Assembly: GCA_017404585.1 (NCBI GenBank)
Contig: JAFRCB010000067.1
Location: 1-7,477, forward strand
From: Lachnospiraceae bacterium
Lineage (GTDB): Bacteria; Bacillota; Clostridia; Lachnospirales; Lachnospiraceae
DNA: 7,477 nucleotides
Direction of reading: 5' to 3'
Below, piece after piece: positions 1 through 6,352 of this stretch (position 1 is the stretch's first letter; each line of letters starts with the position of its first letter). Under the pieces are notes generated by a model. It saw only the letters and a list, made by a program, of their open reading frames with translations. It was not told where the DNA came from and did not search any database. A program made the translations under genes and the position numbers.

Positions 1-22
1 AGTATGCTCTGCCGTTCTTCCT

Positions 23-694
23 TTACATATCCCGGTATTTCGCCATCATCTCTCGAAAGAGCTCCTTGGTCGATGGCGGTGTGTAGGTGATGGCGTTCGC
101 GCCTGCCTCTACCGTTGCACGGATGGTTTTCTCCGTATTCCCGCCGGAGGCGATGATTGGCACAGTGGGATGCTGCTCACGAATCCAGCGAACCAGTTGC
201 GTTGTCTCACTGCCGCCTGCAACATTCAGGATGGATGCCCCTGCCTCCAGGCGACGCTGGATATCAGTCCTGTTATTCGTTACGGTAATCACAACCGGAA
301 TGTCCACGGCGCGCGCCACTGCCGCGAGATTCAGATCAGAGATCGGCGCATTCAGCACCACTCCCATCGCGCCCTGACTCTCCACATCCTTTGCCAGGCC
401 AACGGTGCGCAGCCCTTTGGTCGTGCCGCCGCCAACGCCGCAGAATACAGGAACATAAGATCCCTTGATAATTGCGTCGCTGATCGCCTGCTGGGGCGTG
501 AACGGATAGACGGCAAAAACCGCATCGGCGTCACAATTTCGGATGATGGCAAGATCCGTGGTGAACACAAAGGATTTGATTCGGCGGCCATTGACGACAA
601 TTCCCGTCGCGTCATACGTTGCCTCCGGCACGCGCAAGATTCCGTGGCGCAATCTGCCTTCGATATTCGGCACAGGATTTTGATGCTCATTCAT
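23..694 (-). CDS. TIM-barrel protein of unknown function (often labelled 'hydrolase')
   Basis: The translation has the alternating strand/helix pattern of a small (beta/alpha)8 barrel. Glycine-rich phosphate-binding-like loops sit near the C-terminal end: ILNVAGGSE (about residue 155 from the chosen start), IASGGNTEKTI (about 182) and ITYTPPS (about 203). The N-terminal part has FVFTTDLAIIRNCDADAVFA and VFCGVGGGTTKGLR. Families of this type are usually annotated only as 'hydrolase' or as a phosphate-binding barrel; I know of no proven reaction. It is the last gene of the phospholipid operon and overlaps the upstream gene by 8 nt (ATGAATGA). An ATG exists 9 nt further upstream at 703, but the AAAGGA ribosome site (709-704) abuts it directly, whereas it lies 9 nt from the ATG at 694, so 694 is preferred (223 aa). 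Homologues also begin close to VPNIEGRLR. Being a gene is near certain; the function is unknown. Confidence 0.88.
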   Translation of the reverse strand: MNEHQNPVPNIEGRLRHGILRVPEATYDATGIVVNGRRIKSFVFTTDLAIIRNCDADAVFAVYPFTPQQAISDAIIKGSYVPVFCGVGGGTTKGLRTVGLAKDVESQGAMGVVLNAPISDLNLAAVARAVDIPVVITVTNNRTDIQRRLEAGASILNVAGGSETTQLVRWIREQHPTVPIIASGGNTEKTIRATVEAGANAITYTPPSTKELFREMMAKYRDM

Positions 695-1508
695 ACTGGC
701 CATTCCTTTCTGAAATCAGATGTCGAATCGCGGATAGCGTGTGGTTGTTTGCCGGCGCTCGCAGCCGCGGGAAGGCAGAGAGAATCCGGCGCTGCTGGGT
801 GTTCATGCGTTCATAAGCCGCGTGAATCCGTTCCGCCGCAGGCAGCTGCTCCAGCCCGGATTCGAGTATTGCCGCAAGCTGTTCCAACTGGCGGCTGAAG
901 CCCATGACGCCCAGAATCGTGATCGCAGAATCGGTGCCAAAGCCAATCAACGCCGCGGCGGCAGCCATGTCTACCAAAGCCGGAGGCAGTGCATTGATCT
1001 TCTCTCGGAGCTTCGGATCCAGACGGTCAACCAAAAGCGATGCTGCAGCGCCAAAGGCGAGAAATCCGTTGAGATAAATTCGGCCATTCAGATTGAACGG
1101 TTTATTGGAATAATCCCACCAGCGGGCATGAAACAGCTTTTCCATACCCCAGCTGGTCGCGTATTCCAGAGCACAGCAAAGCGTACCGCTGGCCAGAAAT
1201 CGGGCAGAGGGATGCTCCAGCTCACTGAGCAAATGGACTGCCAGCAGACCGCCGCAGCCGTAAATGGGACAATAGGGGCCGTTGAGAAACCCGCGATTGA
1301 TGAGCTTGCCGTAATTGTACAGAGAGCACACAGTGCTCTCCCACAGCCATCCGGCAAAGCTGTAGGTCAGAAAGAGCGAGAAATCCACACTCATCCCATG
1401 GATCATTCTGCGTCCTCGCCCATAGCGCTGTGTCAGTTCCTGCTGCGTCCACGCTTGCAGGGAATGCACGCCGCTTTTCAAATCGGTTTGATATTGTATT
1501 GTATTCAT
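687..1508 (-). CDS. CmpB-type membrane protein (putative ABC-transporter type IV family)
   Basis: This is a 273-aa membrane protein with the signature of the Pfam family 'putative ABC-transporter type IV' (CmpB-like). It shows FAGWLWES at residues 51-58, NRGFLNGPYCPIYGCGG at 71-87, ALEYATSWGMEKLF at 113-126 and WWDYS at 130-134. Hydrophobic segments lie roughly at 42-62, 80-95, 103-118, 145-162 and 178-205. A charged helical tail of about 65 residues follows (206-273). No ATPase partner is encoded nearby, so a transporter role is a family label rather than something the sequence shows. The open frame extends to 1568, but the ATG at 1508 is chosen because AAGGTGAG sits 9 nt upstream and the extension would overlap the preceding gene. 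The ribosome site overlaps the stop of that gene (10-nt gap). It belongs to the lipid operon, so a role in membrane lipid or envelope homeostasis is inferred. Confidence 0.88.
   Translation of the reverse strand: MNTIQYQTDLKSGVHSLQAWTQQELTQRYGRGRRMIHGMSVDFSLFLTYSFAGWLWESTVCSLYNYGKLINRGFLNGPYCPIYGCGGLLAVHLLSELEHPSARFLASGTLCCALEYATSWGMEKLFHARWWDYSNKPFNLNGRIYLNGFLAFGAAASLLVDRLDPKLREKINALPPALVDMAAAAALIGFGTDSAITILGVMGFSRQLEQLAAILESGLEQLPAAERIHAAYERMNTQQRRILSAFPRLRAPANNHTLSAIRHLISERNGQYE
704..709 (-). promoter_or_regulatory. Ribosome binding site that decides the start of the TIM-barrel gene
   Basis: AAAGGA on the minus strand, inside the end of the upstream coding region. It touches the ATG at 703 with no spacer and is 9 nt from the ATG at 694, so translation most likely starts at 694. 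Confidence 0.6.
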
Positions 1509-1518
1509 ATCGTGAAAC

Positions 1519-2202
1519 TCACCTTCCGTTGGAATGATTCTGCCTGTCCCGCTTTCGCAGGGCGGCATAGACCAGCGCGGACAATATCGTCAGCACAATC
1601 TGACCTGCAACGGATGCGATGAACAGCGGGGAGTGCACATCATCGGCGCTGGTGCCGATCAGCGTGAAGAAAATCAGGAGCGGAAGCATGCCCAGCACAG
1701 AGCCCTCAAGATAGGGCAGGAACTCAAACTGCATGGCGCCCAAATAGATCCCCGTCACATTGGTTGGCAATCCGATAGTGCGCAGCAGCGCGGAAACCAG
1801 AACCGCGTGTCGGGATTGGAAGGACTCCGCTTCTCTAAGGCGAGGGTGTTTCTGCCGCAGGGCATCAGCCGCTTCCAGACCCAATTGCCGTCCCACGGCG
1901 TAGGGAATGACAGACATGAGCACGATTCCCAGAATATTGACCGTGAAGGCTGCCGGAAGCGGCAGCATCAGTCCGGCTGCCGCAAACAGCACGCCGCAGT
2001 GGATCACCGCGTCCATGCTCTTTAGTGCGAACATCAGTAGCAGTGCCAACACTGCAAGTATTGGTTTTTCCGGTCGGTAGGCCAGCAGATCGCTGAGGGA
2101 AAGGCTGCCCACCTTGTGAAACAGCAGCATGATCAGCGCCGCCCAAACGAGCAGGAAGATTCCTGTGCTGATCCGCATCAGCTTTTGTGATTTGGGTTTC
2201 AT
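1519..2202 (-). CDS. DedA/TVP38-type membrane protein (VTT domain)
   Basis: A 227-aa polytopic membrane protein. An N-terminal membrane segment at about 11-28 is followed by hydrophobic stretches at about 47-62, 66-105, 133-155, 165-183 and 192-214. The core (residues 90-182) fits the VTT / SNARE-associated family: a small-residue re-entrant region (NILGIVLMSVIPYAVGRQLG), then SALLRTIGLPTNVTGIYLGA, with the conserved Arg before the Pro/Gly-rich loop, then an F..YL.GS.LGMLP segment. Proteins of this superfamily are implicated in phospholipid translocation across membranes, which fits a location directly after lipid synthesis genes; the substrate here is inferred. The start ATG overlaps the stop of the upstream kinase gene (ATGA), indicating translational coupling. 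A weak GGGAAAG ribosome site precedes it. I place it nearer the TVP38/TMEM64 branch than classic DedA, with moderate certainty. Confidence 0.85.
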   Translation of the reverse strand: MKPKSQKLMRISTGIFLLVWAALIMLLFHKVGSLSLSDLLAYRPEKPILAVLALLLMFALKSMDAVIHCGVLFAAAGLMLPLPAAFTVNILGIVLMSVIPYAVGRQLGLEAADALRQKHPRLREAESFQSRHAVLVSALLRTIGLPTNVTGIYLGAMQFEFLPYLEGSVLGMLPLLIFFTLIGTSADDVHSPLFIASVAGQIVLTILSALVYAALRKRDRQNHSNGR

Positions 2203-3140
2203 GATTCTTTCCCTGTCTTCCCTCGAGGTTCCCCACCCTGCAGCTCCAGAAAACGGGGGAGCACACGGATGTGCGCCGTCTCATAGAAGCCGGATTGCTC
2301 TCCGTCCAGCGACCATTGCAGCTCCGGAGGATTGCATACTGTGATTTCCCTTGCGTGGCGCAGCGTCAGCCATGGGGCAGAAAAATCGTTCGCAACAACA
2401 CAGCGTACCAGCTGATCCAGATCCGTCAGACTGTGCGGAGCTTTCACCAGCACCAGCTCCAGCAGCCCATCGGCAAGCTCCACGCCCTGTCCAGACAAAT
2501 CCAGAAACCCGCCCAATGATTTAGCGTTGCTCACCGCGCCCAACAGATAGTCGTCCTCCAAAGTTTCCCCGTCTGCCGTAAGCTTCATGTGGATCGGCTT
2601 CAATCGGGAGAGATCGCGCATCCCATCCAGCACATAAGCCCCGTAGCCCAGCCGGTTCTTCCGCTCCTGATCGGTGGTATAAGCCATCCAGGAGAATGCA
2701 CCGAACAAGGCAACATTGGTGAAATATTGGTCTTCAAAGCAGCCAATGTCATAAATCCGGCGTGTGCCGGAAGCAACGTGCTCGATCGCACCGGGAATGT
2801 CTCTGGGCAGACCTCGGGAGGCACAAAAATCGTTTGTCGTTCCGCACGGGATGTAACCCACCGGCACAGGTCTGCCGCCATGTACCAACCCGGTAACAGT
2901 TTCGTTCAGCGTCCCGTCTCCGCCGGCACACACCACCAGATCGTAGAACTTCCCGTATACTCTGGCATATTGTGCCGCCTCACCGCGGGCAGAGGTGACC
3001 ATCGTCGTGACCAGATATCCCGCGTCCATCAGTGCGCGGATGCAGTCCGACAAATACTTTTGGATGGTTTTGCGCCCGGCGACGGGATTCACTACAAACA
3101 GGGCCCGTTTCGGAAAGTGAAGAACTTCCTTTTGATCCAT
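2199..3140 (-). CDS. Diacylglycerol kinase-family lipid kinase (DgkB/YegS/BmrU type)
   Basis: A 313-aa soluble or peripheral lipid kinase that transfers phosphate from ATP to diacylglycerol or a related lipid alcohol. The sequence shows the DAG-kinase catalytic domain in order: NPVAGRK at 18-24, the nucleotide-binding GGDGTLNE at 73-80, and GTTNDF at 100-105. These are followed by the C-terminal beta-sandwich with ADGLLELV at 223-230 and SLDGE at 277-281. Length is normal for the family. In this operon the likely role is to turn diacylglycerol into phosphatidic acid, the substrate of the CdsA encoded just upstream, closing a recycling loop. The substrate cannot be read from sequence, since YegS-type enzymes can phosphorylate other lipids. 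The start at 3140 is supported by AAAGGAG 7 nt upstream, in a 12-nt gap after cdsA. The stop overlaps the next gene by 4 nt. Confidence 0.93.
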   Translation of the reverse strand: MDQKEVLHFPKRALFVVNPVAGRKTIQKYLSDCIRALMDAGYLVTTMVTSARGEAAQYARVYGKFYDLVVCAGGDGTLNETVTGLVHGGRPVPVGYIPCGTTNDFCASRGLPRDIPGAIEHVASGTRRIYDIGCFEDQYFTNVALFGAFSWMAYTTDQERKNRLGYGAYVLDGMRDLSRLKPIHMKLTADGETLEDDYLLGAVSNAKSLGGFLDLSGQGVELADGLLELVLVKAPHSLTDLDQLVRCVVANDFSAPWLTLRHAREITVCNPPELQWSLDGEQSGFYETAHIRVLPRFLELQGGEPRGKTGKES

Positions 3141-3152
3141 GCTTCCGCTCCT

Positions 3153-3956
3153 TTACATTCCTGCCAGCCGCAGGATCAGATATGCCGTCGGTATGGCAAA
3201 CAGCAGGCTGTCCGCCCGGTCAAACATACCGCCGTGGCCCGGAATCAGATCGGAAAAATCCTTGATCCCGATCATGCGCTTGATCAGAGATTCCACAAGA
3301 TCACCAATCTGTCCAACGGTGGATGCAATCACGCAGATCAAGATACTCAGCCACAATGAAATGCCGCTGAGCGCGCCAATCCACTGCCCCAGAGCCCATA
3401 CGATCACGCCGACTGCGGCTGCGCTGACCGCGCCGCAGATGCTGCCCTCCACGGTCTTGTTGGGTGACACTGCAGGCGCGAGCTTATGCTTTCCGAAGCG
3501 CTTCCCGCCAAACATGGCGGCGCTGTCGCAAACCCAGACGGAAAGGCAGGCCAAGGTCAGCGCTTTCAGCCACAGCTCCGTGACTGAAATGCTGATGATC
3601 CAGGCAAAGAATACACCGGGATATGCAAGTCCCGCCGCCGTGTAAACCGCTCCGCGGACGGATATCTTTGCGTCGAAAATGCCGGAGCTCATCGAGAGAA
3701 ACACGAAGATGGCGAATACAGCGCACCACAGCTCTGTCTCCGCGCCAAGCAGCGCCAGTACCGCTGCGGAAATCAGAAACAGGGAAAGCGCCCAAAAGGC
3801 GCAATGAATGCCGCTCTCCCGCAGACGGGCGCAGTATTCATACATGCAGAGAATCCCCGCTGCGGCAAAAAACACCACGCGCGTGACCGGAGACAGGAAC
3901 ACACAAAGCAGCATCCCTGCCATGAGCAGCGCGCCGTAAATGACTCGATCTTTCAT
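3153..3956 (-). CDS. cdsA: Phosphatidate cytidylyltransferase (CDP-diacylglycerol synthase)
   Basis: A 267-aa integral membrane enzyme that makes CDP-diacylglycerol from phosphatidic acid and CTP, the branch-point precursor of anionic phospholipids. The C-terminal CDP-diglyceride synthetase signature is present at residues 223-249: S-L-I-K-R, then K-D at 232-233, then PGHGGMFDRAD. It departs from the usual pattern only by Ala for a hydrophobic residue before the last Asp. An upstream conserved block, DSAAMFGGKRFGKHKLAP followed by SPNKTVEG, lies at 144-171. About seven to eight hydrophobic segments cover residues 5-215. The start overlaps the pgsA stop by 4 nt (ATGA), with GGGAG about 9 nt upstream. 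In many Firmicutes cdsA lies with uppS and dxr; here it directly follows pgsA, so a second genomic copy is possible. Confidence 0.96.
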   Translation of the reverse strand: MKDRVIYGALLMAGMLLCVFLSPVTRVVFFAAAGILCMYEYCARLRESGIHCAFWALSLFLISAAVLALLGAETELWCAVFAIFVFLSMSSGIFDAKISVRGAVYTAAGLAYPGVFFAWIISISVTELWLKALTLACLSVWVCDSAAMFGGKRFGKHKLAPAVSPNKTVEGSICGAVSAAAVGVIVWALGQWIGALSGISLWLSILICVIASTVGQIGDLVESLIKRMIGIKDFSDLIPGHGGMFDRADSLLFAIPTAYLILRLAGM

Positions 3957-4507
3957 GAAAGGACACTCCCGCTTTCAGATTCCTTCAATACATCCCGATT
4001 TCGGATGAAATACTCCGTGCCGGACCAGACGGTCGTGATCACAACCAGAATCCAAACCGTATTGTTCAGCCATGCGAGCCCCTGCGGGATGCCGAAAGCA
4101 AGCATCAACACAATACCGACCATCGTCACAGTCGTTTTGACTTTTCCGGACCAGCCTGCAGCGATCACACGTCCGTTCTGTACCGCAATGAGCCGCAATC
4201 CGGTTACTGCAAGCTCTCTGGCAACCACCAGCGCAAGCGCCCAACCCGGCATATACCCGCGTTCCGTAAATACTGCCATGGCGGAGATCACCAGCAGCTT
4301 ATCTGCCAGCGGGTCAAGAAATTTTCCGAAATCTGTCACCTGATCATAATGCCGGGCAATATAGCCATCCACAGTATCGGTCACGCTTGCAAGGATAAAA
4401 ACGCCCAACGCCCAGTAACCTGCACCCGGAAAATCCAGATAAAGCAGTATCACAAAAACCGGCACCATCAGCATTCGGAAAACCGTGATTTTATTTGCGG
4501 TTGTCAT
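3953..4507 (-). CDS. pgsA: CDP-diacylglycerol--glycerol-3-phosphate 3-phosphatidyltransferase
   Basis: A 184-aa membrane enzyme forming phosphatidylglycerophosphate from CDP-diacylglycerol and glycerol-3-phosphate, the committed step to phosphatidylglycerol. The complete CDP-alcohol phosphotransferase motif is visible: D44, D47-G48, A51-R52, G61, D65 and D69 in the stretch DTVDGYIAR...GKFLDPLAD. The N-terminal NKITVFRMLMVPVFV and later VARELAVTGLR (95-105) are typical of PgsA rather than other CDP-alcohol transferases. About five to six membrane segments are present and the length is normal. It is the first gene of the operon. Of two nearby ATGs, 4507 is chosen over 4513 because the GGAGGA ribosome site (4519-4514) abuts 4513 with no spacer but is 6 nt from 4507. 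Product identity is very likely; the substrate is taken from the family. Confidence 0.95.
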   Translation of the reverse strand: MTTANKITVFRMLMVPVFVILLYLDFPGAGYWALGVFILASVTDTVDGYIARHYDQVTDFGKFLDPLADKLLVISAMAVFTERGYMPGWALALVVARELAVTGLRLIAVQNGRVIAAGWSGKVKTTVTMVGIVLMLAFGIPQGLAWLNNTVWILVVITTVWSGTEYFIRNRDVLKESESGSVLS

Positions 4508-4513
4508 ACACAT

Positions 4514-4519
4514 TCCTCC
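4514..4519 (-). promoter_or_regulatory. Ribosome binding site that decides the pgsA start
   Basis: GGAGGA on the minus strand lies directly against the ATG at 4513 and 6 nt from the ATG at 4507. Normal spacing favours the start at 4507. Confidence 0.65.
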
Positions 4520-4654
4520 GCTATTTCATATTCTTCCATTATCATAGCCTCAAAATATAAACCGAAACGAAACTGTGCCGGTACACGAGTTTAGATTCAC
4601 TTTATCTTTTTTAGGTATCCTATTCTTATCATAGAGAAAAAGGGGCCATAAAAC
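4520..4654. promoter_or_regulatory. Divergent intergenic region between pgsA operon and E2-like gene
   Basis: About 135 bases, AT-richer than the flanking genes, separate two divergent starts, so promoters for both directions should lie here. On the minus strand a TATGATAAT stretch (4546-4538) and a TATATT (near 4559) are possible -10 elements, but neither has a convincing -35 at normal distance. On the plus strand TATTCT (4621-4626) and TATCAT (4627-4632) are possible -10 elements, with TTCACT (4596-4601) as a poor, widely spaced -35. The plus-strand gene has AAAGGGG about 9 nt before its ATG. No riboswitch or clear operator palindrome was recognised. Confidence 0.45.
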
Positions 4655-5521
4655 ATGACAAAAGGAAGCCTGACAAACCGTAAGGACGGCGTTTATCTGA
4701 AAAGGCTGGATTCCATGCACACCATCATGCCGCTCATGTATCCCAACCGCTGTGACAATGAGGCGTTTATCTCTGAGCGGATTGATTTGACGAACGTGAA
4801 CGCTTATCTGGCGCGGAAGAACGCGGAAAACCCGGCATATCCATATAATCTCTTTCAGATCATGGTTGCTGCTCTGCTAAAGGTGATCACACAGCGTCCG
4901 AAAATGAACCGTTTTATTGCGAATCAAACCATGTATCAGCGAAAGGAGGTATCAGCAGCGTTTACGGTGAAGAAGATTTTCTCGGACAACGGCGGTGAGG
5001 CGCTGGCGTTTATTCATTCCAAAGAGGGTGACACCATTGACACCATCCATGATGAGATTTTCCGCCAGGTTTCCCTGTGCCGCAGTGAGAAAAAGGATCC
5101 GTCTACTGCCGCTATGGACATCATCCAGAAAACGCCGCACACGCTTCTGAAGCTGGTCGGCGCGGGCGCGCGGTTCCTGGACCGCCACGGCTGGATGCCC
5201 AAGGACGTGATTGCCACCGATCCCTATTACGCCTCGGTGGTGCTGACCAATCTGGGCTCCATTCAACTCCATTCCGGCTATCACCATTTGACCAACTGGG
5301 GGACCTGCTCAGTGTTCTGCGTCATTGGCGAGAGGAAAAAACGTCCCTTCTTTGATGAGGAAGGGAACGTCGAGATGCGCGACAGCATTGATTTCGGTCT
5401 TACAATTGATGAGCGGATTGCCGATGGCTATTATTATTCAAAAACCGTGCGGCTTCTTCGGAAGCTGTTGGAAAACCCGGAATTGCTGGAGCGCCCGCTG
5501 GGAGAAAAGGTGGACTTCTGA
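4655..5521 (+). CDS. Stand-alone E2-like acyltransferase-fold protein lacking the catalytic His
   Basis: A 288-aa protein resembling the catalytic domain of 2-oxo-acid dehydrogenase E2 subunits and chloramphenicol acetyltransferase, without lipoyl or E1/E3-binding domains. Family features seen are DAT-fold opening text (LDSMHTIMPLMYPNRCDNEAF), a central NLFQIMVAALLKVITQRPKMNRFI, the VVLTNLGSIQL strand with a following CSVFCVIGE, and a C-terminal DFGLTIDERIADG followed by a helix. In active E2/CAT enzymes the last motif carries the general-base His (DHRxxDG or HHxxxDG). Here the position is Glu (E253) while the Asp (D257) and Gly are kept, so classical acyl transfer is doubtful. Such proteins are commonly annotated 'subunit E2', but no E1 or E3 gene is nearby. 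It is divergent from the lipid operon and ends at a strong terminator about 190 bases downstream. Role unknown; fold assignment is confident. Confidence 0.85.
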   Translation: MTKGSLTNRKDGVYLKRLDSMHTIMPLMYPNRCDNEAFISERIDLTNVNAYLARKNAENPAYPYNLFQIMVAALLKVITQRPKMNRFIANQTMYQRKEVSAAFTVKKIFSDNGGEALAFIHSKEGDTIDTIHDEIFRQVSLCRSEKKDPSTAAMDIIQKTPHTLLKLVGAGARFLDRHGWMPKDVIATDPYYASVVLTNLGSIQLHSGYHHLTNWGTCSVFCVIGERKKRPFFDEEGNVEMRDSIDFGLTIDERIADGYYYSKTVRLLRKLLENPELLERPLGEKVDF

Positions 5522-5524
5522 TAG

Positions 5525-5755
5525 GGAGAACGTTTCAGCCAAAACGGCTTTATTCAGAGTACAGTCAGCGTCCGGGAATTCCAGCTGTATCTGCTGTATG
5601 AAGAGGAAGCATACAGAATGCTCTGCGCGGTCCATTCGGTCCCATGCGAACGCGGCGAATTATTTGAAAACGCATTCCCGCCCGCGCTCTCACACATACC
5701 AGCGAGATCATCCCGCACCGACCGGTGCGGGACTTCTATTTTAATCGTTAATTAA
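5525..5755 (+). pseudogene. Possible relic coding segment in frame after the E2-like gene
   Basis: Directly after TGA-TAG, the same reading frame remains open for 76 codons to a TAA at 5753-5755. The first 55 or so codons look coding, with good codon choice and text such as FSQNGFIQSTVSVREFQLYL and ERGELFENAFPPALSHIP. There is no usual start codon before an internal ATG at 5618; that ATG has AGAGGAAG upstream and would give a 45-aa peptide. The last 20 or so codons run through the terminator, so they are unlikely to be real. It could be the broken 3' part of a lost gene joined here by deletion, or a readthrough extension; chance openness in GC-rich DNA is also possible. I do not recognise a family. 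Confidence 0.3.
5712..5742 (+). terminator. Intrinsic terminator of the E2-like gene
   Basis: CCCGCACC - GACC - GGTGCGGG forms a perfect 8-bp GC-rich stem with a 4-nt loop (5712-5731), followed by the T-rich ACTTCTATTTT. The T-rich tail exists only in the plus-strand direction. It ends on the stop codon of the convergent TnpV gene. Confidence 0.85.
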
Positions 5756-6091
5756 GTCGGATGTCACAATCCTCTCCGCGCAGGCGCGAATAGCGTTCAT
5801 CCGCTGCGCCCAAGTCAACTGATCTTCTGCTTTTAGCTGCTCGGCGACACCCTCGCAATCTGCCATTTGCATCAGAAGCCGATCCAGCATTTCCTCCGCA
5901 GCTTGATCGACTTCCTCCAGATGTTCGTTGAGCGTCCCACTCATCAGCATGGCGTCATAAATTGGCTTTTGATGTGTGCGAAGAAACCGCCGCCTGCGTT
6001 CGCCCCAGATGCCGATCTGCGGCGATTCCGGCGGGATTAAATCAGGGATCAGATAATCGCCTTCCCAATGGTAAGTCAGTTTTTCGCTCAT
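5741..6091 (-). CDS. TnpV-family mobile-element protein
   Basis: A 116-aa soluble protein matching the TnpV family found in Clostridia mobile elements. It has an N-terminal LTYHWEGDYLIPDL, a basic GERRRRFLRTHQKPIYDAMLMSG block (30-52) and a C-terminal QLTWAQRMNAIRACAERIV (91-109). The biochemical role of TnpV is not established; the name reflects association with transposons rather than a shown transposase activity, and no DDE or HUH motif is visible. It is complete. Its start overlaps the stop of the upstream 57-aa gene by 4 nt (ATGA), and AGGAGG lies about 11 nt upstream inside that gene, so the two are one transcription unit. No recombinase accompanies it here, suggesting either a remnant or a passenger of a larger element. 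Confidence 0.87.
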   Translation of the reverse strand: MSEKLTYHWEGDYLIPDLIPPESPQIGIWGERRRRFLRTHQKPIYDAMLMSGTLNEHLEEVDQAAEEMLDRLLMQMADCEGVAEQLKAEDQLTWAQRMNAIRACAERIVTSDLIND

Positions 6092-6261
6092 TCCAATACC
6101 TTCCTCCTAAAGCTCGCGTCCGGTGTGTCAATGATCTTCAGAATCAGCTGCTCCAGATCAGGGCGGAGCAAACTGTCCGCGGGCAGCTCATTGCGCCAGT
6201 CGTACAGCGCCTTGACGATCAGCTGGCGCTCGTCGTCATTGATTTTGATTTTGTAACGCAT
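6088..6261 (-). CDS. Small protein (57 aa) cotranscribed with TnpV
   Basis: A short charged protein beginning MRYKIKINDDERQLIVKALYD. It is all-helical in appearance, with no cysteine cluster, membrane segment or recognised domain. It looks like the small companion gene often found before TnpV, but I cannot assign a function. The frame stays open upstream to 6390, but the ATG at 6261 is supported by AAGGAGG (6277-6271) with a 9-nt spacer. A good promoter begins transcription at about 6285, so the upstream extension is not translated from that promoter. The stop forms an ATGA overlap with TnpV. Translation may be blocked on read-through transcripts by the inverted repeat at 6269-6309. Confidence 0.72.
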   Translation of the reverse strand: MRYKIKINDDERQLIVKALYDWRNELPADSLLRPDLEQLILKIIDTPDASFRRKVLE

Positions 6262-6268
6262 TAAAAAC

Positions 6269-6309
6269 GCCCTCCTTCGCGTGATGGTTTCATCATAGCG
6301 AAGGAGGGC
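6269..6309 (-). repeat. Perfect 12-bp inverted repeat covering the ribosome binding site
   Basis: GCCCTCCTTCGC (6269-6280) and GCGAAGGAGGGC (6298-6309) are exact inverted copies 17 nt apart. The spacer adds an inner TGATG/CATCA pairing with a GTTT loop. In minus-strand RNA the 3' arm contains the AAGGAGG ribosome site of the 57-aa gene, and GUUUUUA follows before the ATG. A transcript containing both arms would hide the ribosome site and might also terminate. The promoter's own transcript starts after the 5' arm. Confidence 0.75.
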
Positions 6310-6320
6310 ATAGCTGTCGA
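6292..6320 (-). promoter_or_regulatory. Sigma-A-type promoter of the small gene/TnpV unit
   Basis: On the minus strand TCGACA (6320-6315), a 17-nt spacer and TATGAT (6297-6292) each match the -35 and -10 consensus at five of six positions. Predicted transcription start is about 6285, leaving a leader of about 24 nt that carries AAGGAGG. The left arm of the 12-bp inverted repeat lies entirely in the spacer, so it is absent from transcripts starting here. Confidence 0.7.
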
Positions 6321-6352
6321 ATGTGCAAAAACGGTTATTTGAAGTAGTCGAT

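Noticed and set aside
687..1508. Typical ABC transporter permease with a missing ATPase.
   Set aside because: The family name says 'ABC-transporter type IV', but no ATPase gene is nearby and the motifs do not show ABC coupling. Only the family membership is claimed.
170..1622. Long plus-strand open frames (170-898 and 741-1622).
   Set aside because: They are antisense to clearly recognisable genes of the lipid operon and read as Arg/Gln/His/Cys-rich shadow proteins.
4655..5521. Chloramphenicol acetyltransferase or a resistance gene.
   Set aside because: The fold is related, but the HHxxxDG catalytic motif is absent and the surrounding text matches stand-alone E2-like proteins instead.
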